Origin: Pseudomonas sp. 30_B
GTDB lineage: Bacteria > Pseudomonadota > Gammaproteobacteria > Pseudomonadales > Pseudomonadaceae
Assembly: GCF_017491605.1 (NCBI RefSeq)
Contig: NZ_JAFGYY010000015.1
Location: 62,001-126,000, forward strand
Direction: 5' to 3'
DNA: 64,000 nucleotides
The position numbers were made by a program, and so were the translations under genes. The notes beneath the pieces were generated by a model. The model worked only from the letters and a program-made list of their open reading frames with translations. It did no database searches and had not been told where the DNA came from. Shown here in pieces: positions 16,201 through 24,534 of the stretch; the first letter of the stretch is position 1, and the number at the start of each line of letters is the position of its first letter.

Positions 16201-19200
16201 AACTCCGGCAGTTATGCCATCGACACCTTGCGCCCCACGGCAACCATCGTGGTGGCCGATACCGCCCTCGCGGTGGGCGAAACCAGCCTCGTCACCATCA
16301 CCCTCAGCGAGGCCATCAGCGGGCTTACCACCGCCGACTTCACGGTGGCCAACGGGGTGCTGAGCAATCTCAGCTCCAGCAATGGAGGCATCACCTGGAC
16401 GGCCACCCTGACGCCGACCGCGGGCCTCTTCAGCGCTGCCAATATGATCACCCTGGACAATACCGGGTTGGCTGATGGCGCCGGCAATGCCGGCACCGGC
16501 ACCACGAACTCCAACAGCTTCCTGATCGACACCGAGGCGCCGGTGAATGGCGTGCCGGGCAGCCAGACCACCAATACCGTCACGCCGCTGGTGTTCAGCA
16601 GCGCCAACGGCAATGCCATCACCGTCAGCGATGGCGGCAGCCTGAGCGTGCTGGTGTCCGTATCGGGTGGCTCGCTCAATGCCAATACGGGTGGCACGGC
16701 GACCATCGTCGGAAACGGCTCCGGCTCCGTCACCATCAGCGGTACGGTGGCCCAAGTGAACGCCGCGCTGGAGGGCCTGACCTACCAGGCGGATGGGGGC
16801 GGCGTGCGAACCCTCAGCATCCAGTCCACCGACTCGGCGGGCAACATCGATACCGATACGGTCGCGCTGACGGTCAACAACTCCACCCTGCTGGTCACCT
16901 CCAACCTCGACAGTGGCGCCGACCAGACCGCCGGCGCCAGCTTTGCCGCCGACCAGGCCGACGGCAATGGCCTGAGCCTGCGCGAGGCGCTGTTCTGGGC
17001 GCGCAGCGGCGACCGCATCACCTTTGACCTGGACCCAGTGCTGGCGGGCAACCAAGGCGGCACCATCACTCTCAATGGCACCCAGCTCGACATCCATTAC
17101 AGCAACCTGAAGATCGACGGCGACCTCAACGACGACGGCGTCGCCGACGTGACCATTTCCGCCAACCATGGCAGCCGCGTGATGGCGGTGGGGTCGAGCC
17201 TCAGCGGGGTCGAGATCACTGGGCTGACCTTGACCCAGGGCACCACTGGCGCCGGTGGCGGCGGCTTGTACGTCAATACCGGCAGCAACGTTACCCTGCG
17301 CGATTCGGTGATCAGCAACAACACCGATACAGGTGGCGGCGGTGGCGGCCTGTACGCCACCGCTTCCACTGTGACCGTGATCAACTCGACCATCAGCGGC
17401 AATACCAGCAACACCTTCGGCGGCGGCATCCGGGTGGTATCGGCCGGCGGCGGGCTCAACCTGATCAACAGCACGGTGACCGGCAACACCACCACCGGCA
17501 CAGGTGCCCATGGTGGTGGCCTGCAATTCGGCGGCACCAATCCCCTGGTCATCATCAACAGCACCTTCAGCGGCAACGCCGCACTGGGCGCCAGTTCGTT
17601 CGGCGGCGGTATCCGCATCACCAGCGGTACTTCCTTCCTCTACAACGTCACGGTGGTCGGCAACGCCGCCACCAGTAGCGGTGGCGGCATCAACGCCAAT
17701 GGCACCGACACGTTCGTCAATACTGTGGTAGCCGGAAACACCTCCGGTGCCGGCGCCACCGCGGCGGTGGGGGGCTCGCCGCTGGCCACCGGCGGTAGCG
17801 CCGATGATGTGGGCGGCAGCGTGGAGGTCGCCACCAACAGCTACTTCGGCTCCAACGTCAGTATCACCATCAACAACGGCAGCCTGAACAACCAGGGCAC
17901 CGCCAGCCTGCTGCTGGGCAACCTGGTCAACAACGGCGGCACGCTGCTCACCCACAAGCCCCTGGCGGGTAGTGCGCTGCTGCACGCCGGCAGCAGTGCC
18001 GCGCTGCCGGCCGACACCTTTGACCTGGATGGCGACGGCAATACCAGCGAGGCCCTGCCGATCGATTCGATCGGCAACGCGCGGGCAGCAGGGAGTTCCG
18101 TCGACATCGGTGCGGTACAGGCTAACGCGGCCCCGGTGCTGAGCAACCTGAACGGTGGCGGCAGTTACACCGAAGGCGGCGTGGCCATCGTGATCGATAG
18201 CGATGTCAGCGTTGCCGATGCGGACCTCGACGCGCTCAACGGCGGCGCCGGCGATTACAGCGGGGCATCGCTGGTGGTGGTGCGCCAGGCGGGCGCCGAT
18301 GCCAGCGATCTGTTCGGCTTCCTCGCCGGCAACGGCATCACCCGCGTGGGCAATGCCCTGGTGAAGAACGGCCAGGCGATCGCCAGCTTCGATACCAGCG
18401 TCGCCGGCCAACTGACCCTGACCTTCACCAACGCAAACGGCCAGACGCCGACCGGCGCCGATGTGAACCACATCCTGCAGCAGCTGACCTACGCCAACGC
18501 CTCCCACGACCCGGCCGCCAGCGTCACCCTGGACTGGACCTTCGCTGACGAGCAGGGCGCCGCCACCCAGGGCAGCAGCCTGCTCAGCCTGGTGGCGGTC
18601 AACGATGCGCCCGTGGTGAGCGCCAATGGAGGCAACGCCACCTTCACCGAGAACGGCAGCGCCGTGGATCTGTTCGGCGGTGTCAGCATCAACACCGTGG
18701 AAGCCGGCCAGAGCATCATCGGGCTGACCTTCACGGTCAGTGGCCTGAGCGACGGCGCCAGCGAGATCCTGCGCATCGACGGTACCGATATCGCCCTGGT
18801 GCACGGCGCCAGCGGACTGACCGCGGGCTCCGGCATCGCCTACAGCGTCAGCCTCGTCGGCGGTACCGCCAGCGTCACCCTGAGCCATGCCGCCCTGAGC
18901 GTCGCCAGCGCGCAGGGCGTCATCGATGCGATGAGCTACCGCAACGCCAGCGACGCGCCCGGCATCGGTAACCGCACGATTACCCTGGTCGGCGTTCGCG
19001 ATAACGGTGGTACGGCGAATGGCGGGGTGGACAGTACCAGCGTCGGCATCGCCGCGACCGTCTCCGTCGTCGCGGTCAACGATGCGCCCAGCATCAGCGC
19101 GCCCGGCAGCATCGCGGTCATCGAGGATACGCCGCAGCCACTGAGCGGCATTTCCTTCGCCGACGTGGATGCCGACAGCGGCAGTGTCAGCGTGCACTTC

Positions 19201-21792
19201 AACGTTGCCAGCGGCACCTTGAGTGCCGGCAGCGGTGCAGGCGTAAGCGTGTCCGGCTCGGGCACCGGCAGCCTGACGCTGGTGGGCAGCATCGTCGACA
19301 TCAACGCCTTCATCGCCGCCAATGGCCTGAGCTTCACCGGTGCGGCCAATGCCAATGGTACTGTCACGCTCGGCATCAGCATTGACGACGGCGGCAATTC
19401 CGGCAGCGGCGGGGCGTTGACCGACAGCACCAGCGTGACGCTTGCGCTGAGCGCGGTGAATGATGCGCCGGTGAACAGCGTGCCGGGCTCGCAGAGCCTG
19501 GACCAGGACGGTAGCCTGGTGTTCAGCGCCGGCAACGGCAACCTCATCAGCATCAGCGACGTGGATACCGGCGGCGGCACCCTGCAGGTGACCCTCACCG
19601 CCACCCACGGTGTGCTGACCCTGGGCAGTCTCACGGGCCTGAGCTTCAGCACCGGCGACGGCAGTGCGGACGCCACCCTGGTCTTCAGCGGCAGCCTGGC
19701 CGACATCAACAATGCCCTGAACGGCCTGACCTTCAGCCCCGCCGGCGGTTACAACGGCCCGGCCAGCGTGCAGGTCAGCACCAGCGACCTGGGCAACAGC
19801 GGTAGCGGCGGCGCCCTGCTGGATACCGACACCATCGCCATCAGCGTCGACCCGATCAACCCCGTGGTCACCCATATCGGCGTCAGCAACCCCAACGGCA
19901 GCTACCACCCGGGCGAGGTCATCACCGTCACCGTCACCTTCGATCAGACGGTGATCGTCGACACTGGCAGTGGCGTCCCCACGCTGCTGCTGGAAACCGG
20001 GCTGATCGATCGCGGGGCGGTCTACCTGTCCGGCTCCGGCAGCAATACGCTGACCTTCCTCTACACTGTGCAGGCCGGCGACCTCAGTACGGACCTGAAC
20101 CACCAGTCCAGCGGCGCGCTGGCGCTCAACGGCGGCAGCATCCGCAATGCCGGCAATCGCGACGCCATCCTGACCCTGCCGGCCACAGGCGGCACGGACT
20201 CCATTGCCGCGCAGCACGACATCGTCATCGATGGCGTGGCGCCGACCGTCACCAGCGTCGCGGTGCCGGCGAACGGAACCTATGTGGCGGGGCAGAGCCT
20301 CGACTTCACCGTCAACCTCAGCGAGGCGACGACAGTCGACACCACCCTGGGCACCCCGCGCATCGCCATCACCCTGGACGACGGTGGCACGGTCTTCGCG
20401 CAGTACCTCAGCGGCTCCGGCAGCAATGCGCTGGTGTTCCGCCTGGTGGTTTCCAGTGGGCAACTGGACACCAATGGCATCAGCGTCGGCAGCAGTATCC
20501 AGGCCAACGGCGGGACATTGCGCGATGCGGTGGGCAACGACGCCAACACCACGCTGAACAACGTCGCCAGCACCACGGGTGTGAGGGTGGATGCGCTGGG
20601 GCCGGTGGTGGACAGCGTGACGGTACCGGCGGGCCTGTCCTATAACGCCGGCGACGTGTTGACGTTCGTGGTCAATGCCAGCGAGGCGGTTCAGGTCGAC
20701 ACTGCCGGCGGCACCCCGCGCCTGAGCCTGGATATCGGCGGCGCCACGGTATTCGCCAACTATGTGGCGGGCTCGGGCACCTCGACCCTGGTATTCCAAT
20801 ACAGCATCCAGCCGGGAGAGAACGACAGCGATGGCATCCAGGTGACCGGCCTGTCGGCCAACGGCGGGCGCCTGAGCGATGCCGCCGGCAACGCCATGAA
20901 CCTGGGCCTGAACCAGGTTGGCGACAGCCATGCCGTGCTGGTCGATACCCGCGCACCCGAGGTCACCAGCGTGGTGCGCCTCGACCCGTCGCCCACCGGC
21001 GCGCAGTCGGTGAACTTCCTGGTGAGCTTCGACGAGAACGTGAGCGGCGTGGACAGCGCCGATTTCTCGGTGATCACCAGCAACTCGGCCAAGGGCAGCG
21101 TGCAGGCGGTAACCCAGGTCGACGCAAGAACCTGGCGCGTCACCGTTGGCGGCATCAGCGGCCAGGGCAACCTGGGGCTGTCGGTGAACGTCGGCGGGAT
21201 CAGCGATATCGCCGGCAACCCATTGGCGCAAGGCTTCAGCGGTGACAGCTATACCATCGGCTCGATTTCCGATGGCGACCCGCAGTACCGCGTGACCACG
21301 CCCAGCGCACCGCCGTTGCCGTCGCCGACACCCTTGCAGCCGAACGTGCCGGCGTTCGTCGCACCGCCGAGCCTCTCGCCGGTGCTGCCGCCCTCGCTGT
21401 TCGAGCCGCCGAGCCTGGGTGGCCTGCCGCCGCTGGGCAACATCTTCACCCGCAACGGCGCGCCCACGCAGAGCTTCCTGTCCCAGGTATTTGGCGATGC
21501 AAGCTACGGCGATGGCAGCGCGCGGGGCTTCCTCGGCTTTGGTGGCGGTGATGCCGGAGTGTTCGGCAGCAGTACGCTGTCGGGCCTGTTCAACCGCGAT
21601 GGCTTCGACGACAGCACGCCGTTGAAGGTGTTCGAGCGTCGCAGCGGAGACATCAACCAGGGCCTGCACGGCGTATTCGGCGCACCAACCCTGGCGCAGC
21701 AACTACAGCAGATCCACGAATCAGAACAACAACCGGTGCGCGACCTGGCCTGGGCGCTGGGGCAGATTGCCCAGGACCGCGAAGCATCCTGA
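13264..21792 (+). CDS. Giant DUF4347 repeat protein (putative surface adhesin)
   Basis: A 2842-residue protein; AGGAGGT 5 bases before this ATG fixes the start. There is no Sec signal. The head has LEARMMFDGA (residues 24-33), a LEPR-like motif, and then DUF4347 (about 83-244) with LSHG (His138) and YGC (Cys181). Next come a beta-rich region (245-400), Ig-like domains (400-625), a cadherin-like stretch (626-787), three near-identical Ig-like repeats (788-1088), and a CSLREA-type right-handed beta-helix (about 1206-1619, LSLREALFWA then repeated GGG and NNT turns). Three cadherin/VCBS-like units with VNDAP joints follow (1620-2199), then four Ig-like units (2200-2669), a Pro-rich linker and an unassigned C-terminus. 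There are no RTX nonapeptides. TolC and HlyD genes in the same block suggest export; an adhesive role is inferred. Confidence 0.9.
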   Translation: MWWKKTAREQVVGQPVRSALALALEARMMFDGAVAATAVGAADAAAAADAAGAKGNPADAQQHDSTTDHPAAAPTGTTDQRHEVVFVDSNVRDYQQLVSGLKPGTEVVVLDANKDGLKQMADYLSGRHGVDAIHVLSHGEVGKIQLGNDWLEGGDLPARSELLSAIGQSLTRDGDILLYGCKVGAGGEGQSFLDQLAAATGADVEASSDLTGAASQGGNWVLESHRGPIETATMSLTGYEHLLSAPADENYDDNSLGATFSGSTFILDGIKYTITGGGAGYSSLINNDSFGSPLGNDGNDHYMVFDSNGIGGVSSIKIEAADGSAFRLLGLSIDGVADTNISITPNGGTAVSYASNGLFVTHENINLSANSQFQNITSFTISGGTLLLNLDDLNFDTAVVVPTLTSATVTDTSLKAGETSLVTFTFNTAVSGFTTGDLTVDNGFVSGLSSSDGGITWTGMLTPNSSVTDTTNLITVNLAGVTSVSTGTPGSGTASSNNYAIDNVSPTVTSVTSSTANGMYKAGDVISIQVNFSEAVNVTGTPQLTLETGATDRIANYVSGSGSTTLTFNYTVQAGDRSADLDYVSTSALAMNGGILRDGFGNDSNLTLAAPGAAGSLGANKDIVINSAPVIANLGGDSVTFTQGSGSILLDSGSDATVTDIDSPDFNGGNLRASFAANGVSAEDVLGVRNQGTGAGQIGVSGTDVTFGGAIIGSLSGGSAGSDLVISFNANATAAAVQALVHNLTYDNSNASNGIGQLARTVRVSVNDGDGATSSNADLTVAVVETVPPTATLGVADTALAVGETTTVTVTFSEAVTGLDLGDFTVSNGTLSNLSTLDNITWTATLTPTANLQAGSNHISLDNTGYSDQTGNAGVGTTDSNNYAIDTLRPTATIVVADPTLAAGETTTVTITFSEAVTGLGLNDLTATGGTLSNLSTADNLVWTATLTPATGIEGSGNFIILDNTGVADLAGNAGAGTTNSGSYAIDTLRPTATIVVADTALAVGETSLVTITLSEAISGLTTADFTVANGVLSNLSSSNGGITWTATLTPTAGLFSAANMITLDNTGLADGAGNAGTGTTNSNSFLIDTEAPVNGVPGSQTTNTVTPLVFSSANGNAITVSDGGSLSVLVSVSGGSLNANTGGTATIVGNGSGSVTISGTVAQVNAALEGLTYQADGGGVRTLSIQSTDSAGNIDTDTVALTVNNSTLLVTSNLDSGADQTAGASFAADQADGNGLSLREALFWARSGDRITFDLDPVLAGNQGGTITLNGTQLDIHYSNLKIDGDLNDDGVADVTISANHGSRVMAVGSSLSGVEITGLTLTQGTTGAGGGGLYVNTGSNVTLRDSVISNNTDTGGGGGGLYATASTVTVINSTISGNTSNTFGGGIRVVSAGGGLNLINSTVTGNTTTGTGAHGGGLQFGGTNPLVIINSTFSGNAALGASSFGGGIRITSGTSFLYNVTVVGNAATSSGGGINANGTDTFVNTVVAGNTSGAGATAAVGGSPLATGGSADDVGGSVEVATNSYFGSNVSITINNGSLNNQGTASLLLGNLVNNGGTLLTHKPLAGSALLHAGSSAALPADTFDLDGDGNTSEALPIDSIGNARAAGSSVDIGAVQANAAPVLSNLNGGGSYTEGGVAIVIDSDVSVADADLDALNGGAGDYSGASLVVVRQAGADASDLFGFLAGNGITRVGNALVKNGQAIASFDTSVAGQLTLTFTNANGQTPTGADVNHILQQLTYANASHDPAASVTLDWTFADEQGAATQGSSLLSLVAVNDAPVVSANGGNATFTENGSAVDLFGGVSINTVEAGQSIIGLTFTVSGLSDGASEILRIDGTDIALVHGASGLTAGSGIAYSVSLVGGTASVTLSHAALSVASAQGVIDAMSYRNASDAPGIGNRTITLVGVRDNGGTANGGVDSTSVGIAATVSVVAVNDAPSISAPGSIAVIEDTPQPLSGISFADVDADSGSVSVHFNVASGTLSAGSGAGVSVSGSGTGSLTLVGSIVDINAFIAANGLSFTGAANANGTVTLGISIDDGGNSGSGGALTDSTSVTLALSAVNDAPVNSVPGSQSLDQDGSLVFSAGNGNLISISDVDTGGGTLQVTLTATHGVLTLGSLTGLSFSTGDGSADATLVFSGSLADINNALNGLTFSPAGGYNGPASVQVSTSDLGNSGSGGALLDTDTIAISVDPINPVVTHIGVSNPNGSYHPGEVITVTVTFDQTVIVDTGSGVPTLLLETGLIDRGAVYLSGSGSNTLTFLYTVQAGDLSTDLNHQSSGALALNGGSIRNAGNRDAILTLPATGGTDSIAAQHDIVIDGVAPTVTSVAVPANGTYVAGQSLDFTVNLSEATTVDTTLGTPRIAITLDDGGTVFAQYLSGSGSNALVFRLVVSSGQLDTNGISVGSSIQANGGTLRDAVGNDANTTLNNVASTTGVRVDALGPVVDSVTVPAGLSYNAGDVLTFVVNASEAVQVDTAGGTPRLSLDIGGATVFANYVAGSGTSTLVFQYSIQPGENDSDGIQVTGLSANGGRLSDAAGNAMNLGLNQVGDSHAVLVDTRAPEVTSVVRLDPSPTGAQSVNFLVSFDENVSGVDSADFSVITSNSAKGSVQAVTQVDARTWRVTVGGISGQGNLGLSVNVGGISDIAGNPLAQGFSGDSYTIGSISDGDPQYRVTTPSAPPLPSPTPLQPNVPAFVAPPSLSPVLPPSLFEPPSLGGLPPLGNIFTRNGAPTQSFLSQVFGDASYGDGSARGFLGFGGGDAGVFGSSTLSGLFNRDGFDDSTPLKVFERRSGDINQGLHGVFGAPTLAQQLQQIHESEQQPVRDLAWALGQIAQDREAS
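15626..16528 (+). repeat. Three tandem ~300-base Ig-like coding repeats
   Basis: Three in-frame copies of about 100 codons begin near 15626, 15929 and 16232. Each starts with PTAT(L/I) and runs through V(A/V)DxxLAxGET, SEA(V/I)(T/S)GL, LSNLS and a DNTGxxDxxGNAG(A/V/T)GTT end. Copies two and three keep long stretches of nearly identical DNA, pointing to recent duplication or gene conversion inside the giant gene. Confidence 0.8.
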
Positions 21793-21855
21793 CCAGCGAT
21801 GCCGAAGATGTCGCACACAAAGCAGCAAGAATCCGTAACGAGGGGACGGACAGGG

Positions 21856-23343
21856 ATGAACAAGCAGATAACCTTACTCGGCGTCAGCCTGCTGGCGCTC
21901 GCCGTCAGCGGCTGCGCAGTGACGACGCAGCCGATCGAGCGCAGCGTCAGCGAGCAGCGCGCCCGCGATGACCTGAAGGCGATGTTCAAGGACCAGGAGC
22001 CCCTCAGCGGCCCGCTGACCCTGCACGACGCCATGGCCCGTGCGGTGAAGTACAACCTGGAGTCGCGGCTGAAGGTCATGGAGGAAGCGCTGTCACGTCG
22101 CCAGCTCGACCTTGCCACCTTCGACATGCTGCCGCGCATGGCGCTGGAGGCTGGCTACGTCGGCCGCAACAACGTGAGTGCGTCGAGCAGCCAGAGCGTG
22201 CTGACCAACACCCAGTCCCTGGAACCGTCCACCTCGCAGGACCGCGACCGCGACGTTGCCGACCTGACCATGGTGTGGAACGTGCTCGACTTCGGCGTCA
22301 GCTACGTCAGCGCCAAGCAACAGGCCGATCAGCGCCTGATCGTGCAGGAGCGCCGGCGCAAGGTGGTGCAGACCATCATTCAGGACGTGCGCTCGGCCTA
22401 CTGGCGTGCCATCGCCGCGCAACGCCTGCTGGGGCAGATCGACAGCCTGATGGCGCGCGTCGACAGCGCCCGCAAGGACAGCCAGCAGATGAGCCAGCAG
22501 CGCATCGGCGACCCGGTGCAGGCTCTGAGCTACCAGCGCGCGCTGATCGAAGCCAGCCGGCAGCTGGAGGAGCAGCGCCGCGCGTTGTCCCTGGCGAAGA
22601 CGGAGCTGGCGACCCTGATCAACCTGCCGCTGGGTACCGATCTGACCCTGGCGGTGCCCGAGGGCTACGACGTCCCCGAGCTCAAGGCCGACTTCGACTC
22701 GCTCGAACAGCAGGCCCTGGCCAGCCGTCCGGAGCTGCGCGAGCAGGACTACCAGGCGCGCATCAGTGCCGCCGAAACCAAGAAAGCCATGCTGCGCATG
22801 CTGCCGGGCCTGGAGTTCTCCGCGGGCGGACATTACGACAGCAACTCCTTCCTGGTGAACGATCGCTGGGCCGACTATGGCGTGAAGGTCACCTGGAACC
22901 TGTTCAACGTGCTCTCCGCGCCGGCGGCAATCGACGCGGCCAAGGCGGGCGAAGACGTCAATGCGGCGCGGCGCCAGGCCATGTCCATGGCGGTGCTGGC
23001 GCAGCTGTATGTGGCCAACGCCAACTACAGCGAGGCGCGGCGCCAGTTCCTCACCACTCAGGAGTTGGCCAGCCTCGACAACCAGATCGTCGGCCAGCTG
23101 CGCAATCGCCAGCAGGCCCAGGGGATCGGCGAACTCGAACTGATCCAGGGCGAACTCAATGCCCTGCAGGCCGACCTGCGTCGTGACCTGGCCTACGCCG
23201 AATTGCGCAACAGCTATGGGCAGATCTTCGCCTCTGCCGGTATCGATCCGCTGCCCAGCGGCATGCCTGATACAAAGCTCAAGACCCTGGCCAACGGCCT
23301 GGCCGAGCGCGAGCGTCAGCTCGATGGTGGCCAGCTGAAGTAA
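21856..23343 (+). CDS. TolC-family outer-membrane efflux lipoprotein
   Basis: A 495-residue protein starting with a lipoprotein signal (MNKQITLLGVSLLALAVSGC; lipobox ending at Cys20). The body shows the two long TolC repeats of coiled-coil helices (LTLHDAMARAVKYNLESRL, then LSYQRALIEASRQLEEQRRA) and a second half starting around LEFSAGGHYDSNS. This is an OMF-type trimeric channel. It follows the giant protein by 63 bases and ends the block, so it is the likely exit for what the HlyD-type proteins pass on. Lipid anchoring is common in NodT/OprM-type channels. Confidence 0.9.
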   Translation: MNKQITLLGVSLLALAVSGCAVTTQPIERSVSEQRARDDLKAMFKDQEPLSGPLTLHDAMARAVKYNLESRLKVMEEALSRRQLDLATFDMLPRMALEAGYVGRNNVSASSSQSVLTNTQSLEPSTSQDRDRDVADLTMVWNVLDFGVSYVSAKQQADQRLIVQERRRKVVQTIIQDVRSAYWRAIAAQRLLGQIDSLMARVDSARKDSQQMSQQRIGDPVQALSYQRALIEASRQLEEQRRALSLAKTELATLINLPLGTDLTLAVPEGYDVPELKADFDSLEQQALASRPELREQDYQARISAAETKKAMLRMLPGLEFSAGGHYDSNSFLVNDRWADYGVKVTWNLFNVLSAPAAIDAAKAGEDVNAARRQAMSMAVLAQLYVANANYSEARRQFLTTQELASLDNQIVGQLRNRQQAQGIGELELIQGELNALQADLRRDLAYAELRNSYGQIFASAGIDPLPSGMPDTKLKTLANGLAERERQLDGGQLK

Positions 23344-23358
23344 CCGGCGGCGAGAACC

Positions 23359-23400
23359 GGGGCGGGCGAGGGCACGGTATTTCCCTCCCGCCCCTTGTTG
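23359..23400 (+). terminator. Rho-independent terminator closing the giant-protein block
   Basis: GC-rich stem (GGGGCGGG...GGG paired with CCC-T-CCCGCCCC) followed by TTGTTGTT, 15 bases after the TolC-family stop codon. It marks the 3' end of the gene block that starts at 5511. Confidence 0.8.
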
Positions 23401-23460
23401 TTCTGCTGTGCGGCTTGGGACTAGGATGGCTCCCCGATCCACCCACCGACTCGACCCCCG

Positions 23461-24480
23461 ATGAACCCAGTTCCCCCCGTGCCCGATGAGGAGTCGCTCG
23501 AGCACGTGCTCAAGCCTGACCTGCGGGTCGCCATCGTCCTCATCGACCAGTTCACCCTGACGCCGGTGGCGGGCTTCGTCGACGCGCTGCGCTTCGCCGC
23601 CGACCGTTCCTTCGACAGCCGGCAGATTCTCTGCCAGTGGGAGTGGCTGAGCGTGACGGGCGAGCCGGTCAGCGCGAGCTGCGGCCTGCCGATAGCGCCG
23701 ACCCGGCGCCTGGACCTGGAGGCGGAGTACGACTACGTGGTGCTGGCCGGCGGGCTGTTGTCCGGGGTGATGAACCCGGCGCCCGAACTGCTCGACTACA
23801 TTCGCCGCCTGCACGCGCGCAAGGTGCCGCTGGTGGCGCTGTGCGCTTCCTACTTCACCCTGGGCCTGGCCGGCATTCTCAAGGGCCGTCGCTGCGCGGT
23901 GCATTTCACCGTGCAGGATCGATTCGCCGCGATGTTCCCCGAGACCCAGGCAGTGGTCGACAAGAGCTACATCGAGGACAGTGGCGTGTTCACCTGTCCC
24001 GGCGGTTCCGCCTTCGAGCTGGCGGCCGAGATCATCGGCCGTCACTGCGGCAAGCGCCGCGCGCAGAAGAGCCTGGAGTACCTGCTGGTGGCCGATGAGG
24101 ATGTCCGGCGCGGCACCGACAACAGCGTGGCGCATGTCTATCAGGACCCGCTGGTGCACCGGGCGCTCGACTATATGCGCGCGCATCTCGACAGCCACTG
24201 CACGATCCGTGAACTGGCCCGGCAACTGGGCAGCAACGAGCGGCAGTTGAACCGTGCCTTCCTGGCCAACGCCGGCCAGCCGCCGGCGCAGTTCTGGCGC
24301 AAGCTGCGCTTGCAGGAGGCGCGCAAGCTGCTCAGCGACACCAGCCTGCACGTGACGCAGATCGCCTATGCCACGGGCTTCTCCGATGCCTCGCACTTCA
24401 TCCAGCAGTTCCGCAAGAGTTATGGCGAGACGCCGCACCTGTTCCGCAAGCTGCGGCATGACGCCGAACGCCTGCAGTGA
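23461..24480 (+). CDS. GATase1-like AraC-family transcriptional activator
   Basis: A 339-residue regulator. Residues about 20-200 form a DJ-1/PfpI (GATase1-like) domain (LRVAIVLIDQFTLTPVAGF, the elbow VALCASYFTLGLAGIL) and residues about 235-330 a two-HTH AraC domain (CTIRELARQLGSNERQLNRA and SLHVTQIAYATGFSDASHF). This is the architecture of Pseudomonas GbdR, CdhR and ArgR, which sense amino acids or quaternary amines. Its neighbours are genes for amine oxidation (24535-29337), so it may regulate them. Only a weak ribosome-binding site is visible. Confidence 0.85.
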   Translation: MNPVPPVPDEESLEHVLKPDLRVAIVLIDQFTLTPVAGFVDALRFAADRSFDSRQILCQWEWLSVTGEPVSASCGLPIAPTRRLDLEAEYDYVVLAGGLLSGVMNPAPELLDYIRRLHARKVPLVALCASYFTLGLAGILKGRRCAVHFTVQDRFAAMFPETQAVVDKSYIEDSGVFTCPGGSAFELAAEIIGRHCGKRRAQKSLEYLLVADEDVRRGTDNSVAHVYQDPLVHRALDYMRAHLDSHCTIRELARQLGSNERQLNRAFLANAGQPPAQFWRKLRLQEARKLLSDTSLHVTQIAYATGFSDASHFIQQFRKSYGETPHLFRKLRHDAERLQ

Positions 24481-24485
24481 AAACG

Positions 24486-24526
24486 CCAACGGCCCGCCAG
24501 CGCACTGCACTGGCGGGCCGTTGGCG
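24486..24526. terminator. Strong hairpin between convergent genes
   Basis: Perfect 16-base stem GCCAACGGCCCGCCAG with a 9-base loop, directly after the AraC-type stop and 9 bases before the stop of the MFS gene on the other strand. It probably works as a bidirectional terminator despite lacking a long T tract. Confidence 0.75.
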
Positions 24527-24534
24527 CTGGCGGT

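Noticed and set aside
15626-16528. Regular repeats that could suggest a CRISPR array
   Set aside because: Period is about 300 bases, the repeats are in frame and encode Ig-like domains, and no cas genes are present.
14521-21702. A 2393-codon open frame on the minus strand, antisense to the giant gene
   Set aside because: It mirrors the codon bias of the real gene: its product is a monotonous Ala/Gly/Val/Asp/His/Arg mix with no domain. The plus-strand frame has a clear start, ribosome-binding site and recognisable domains.
5511-23343. Classical type I secretion operon
   Set aside because: No ABC ATPase is encoded in the block and the giant protein lacks RTX repeats. The only ABC genes in the window (59463-62010) are a sugar-type importer.
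22093-24510. An 805-codon minus-strand frame across the TolC-family and AraC-type genes
   Set aside because: Antisense shadow. It spans two well-supported genes and a terminator, and has no ribosome-binding site or domain.
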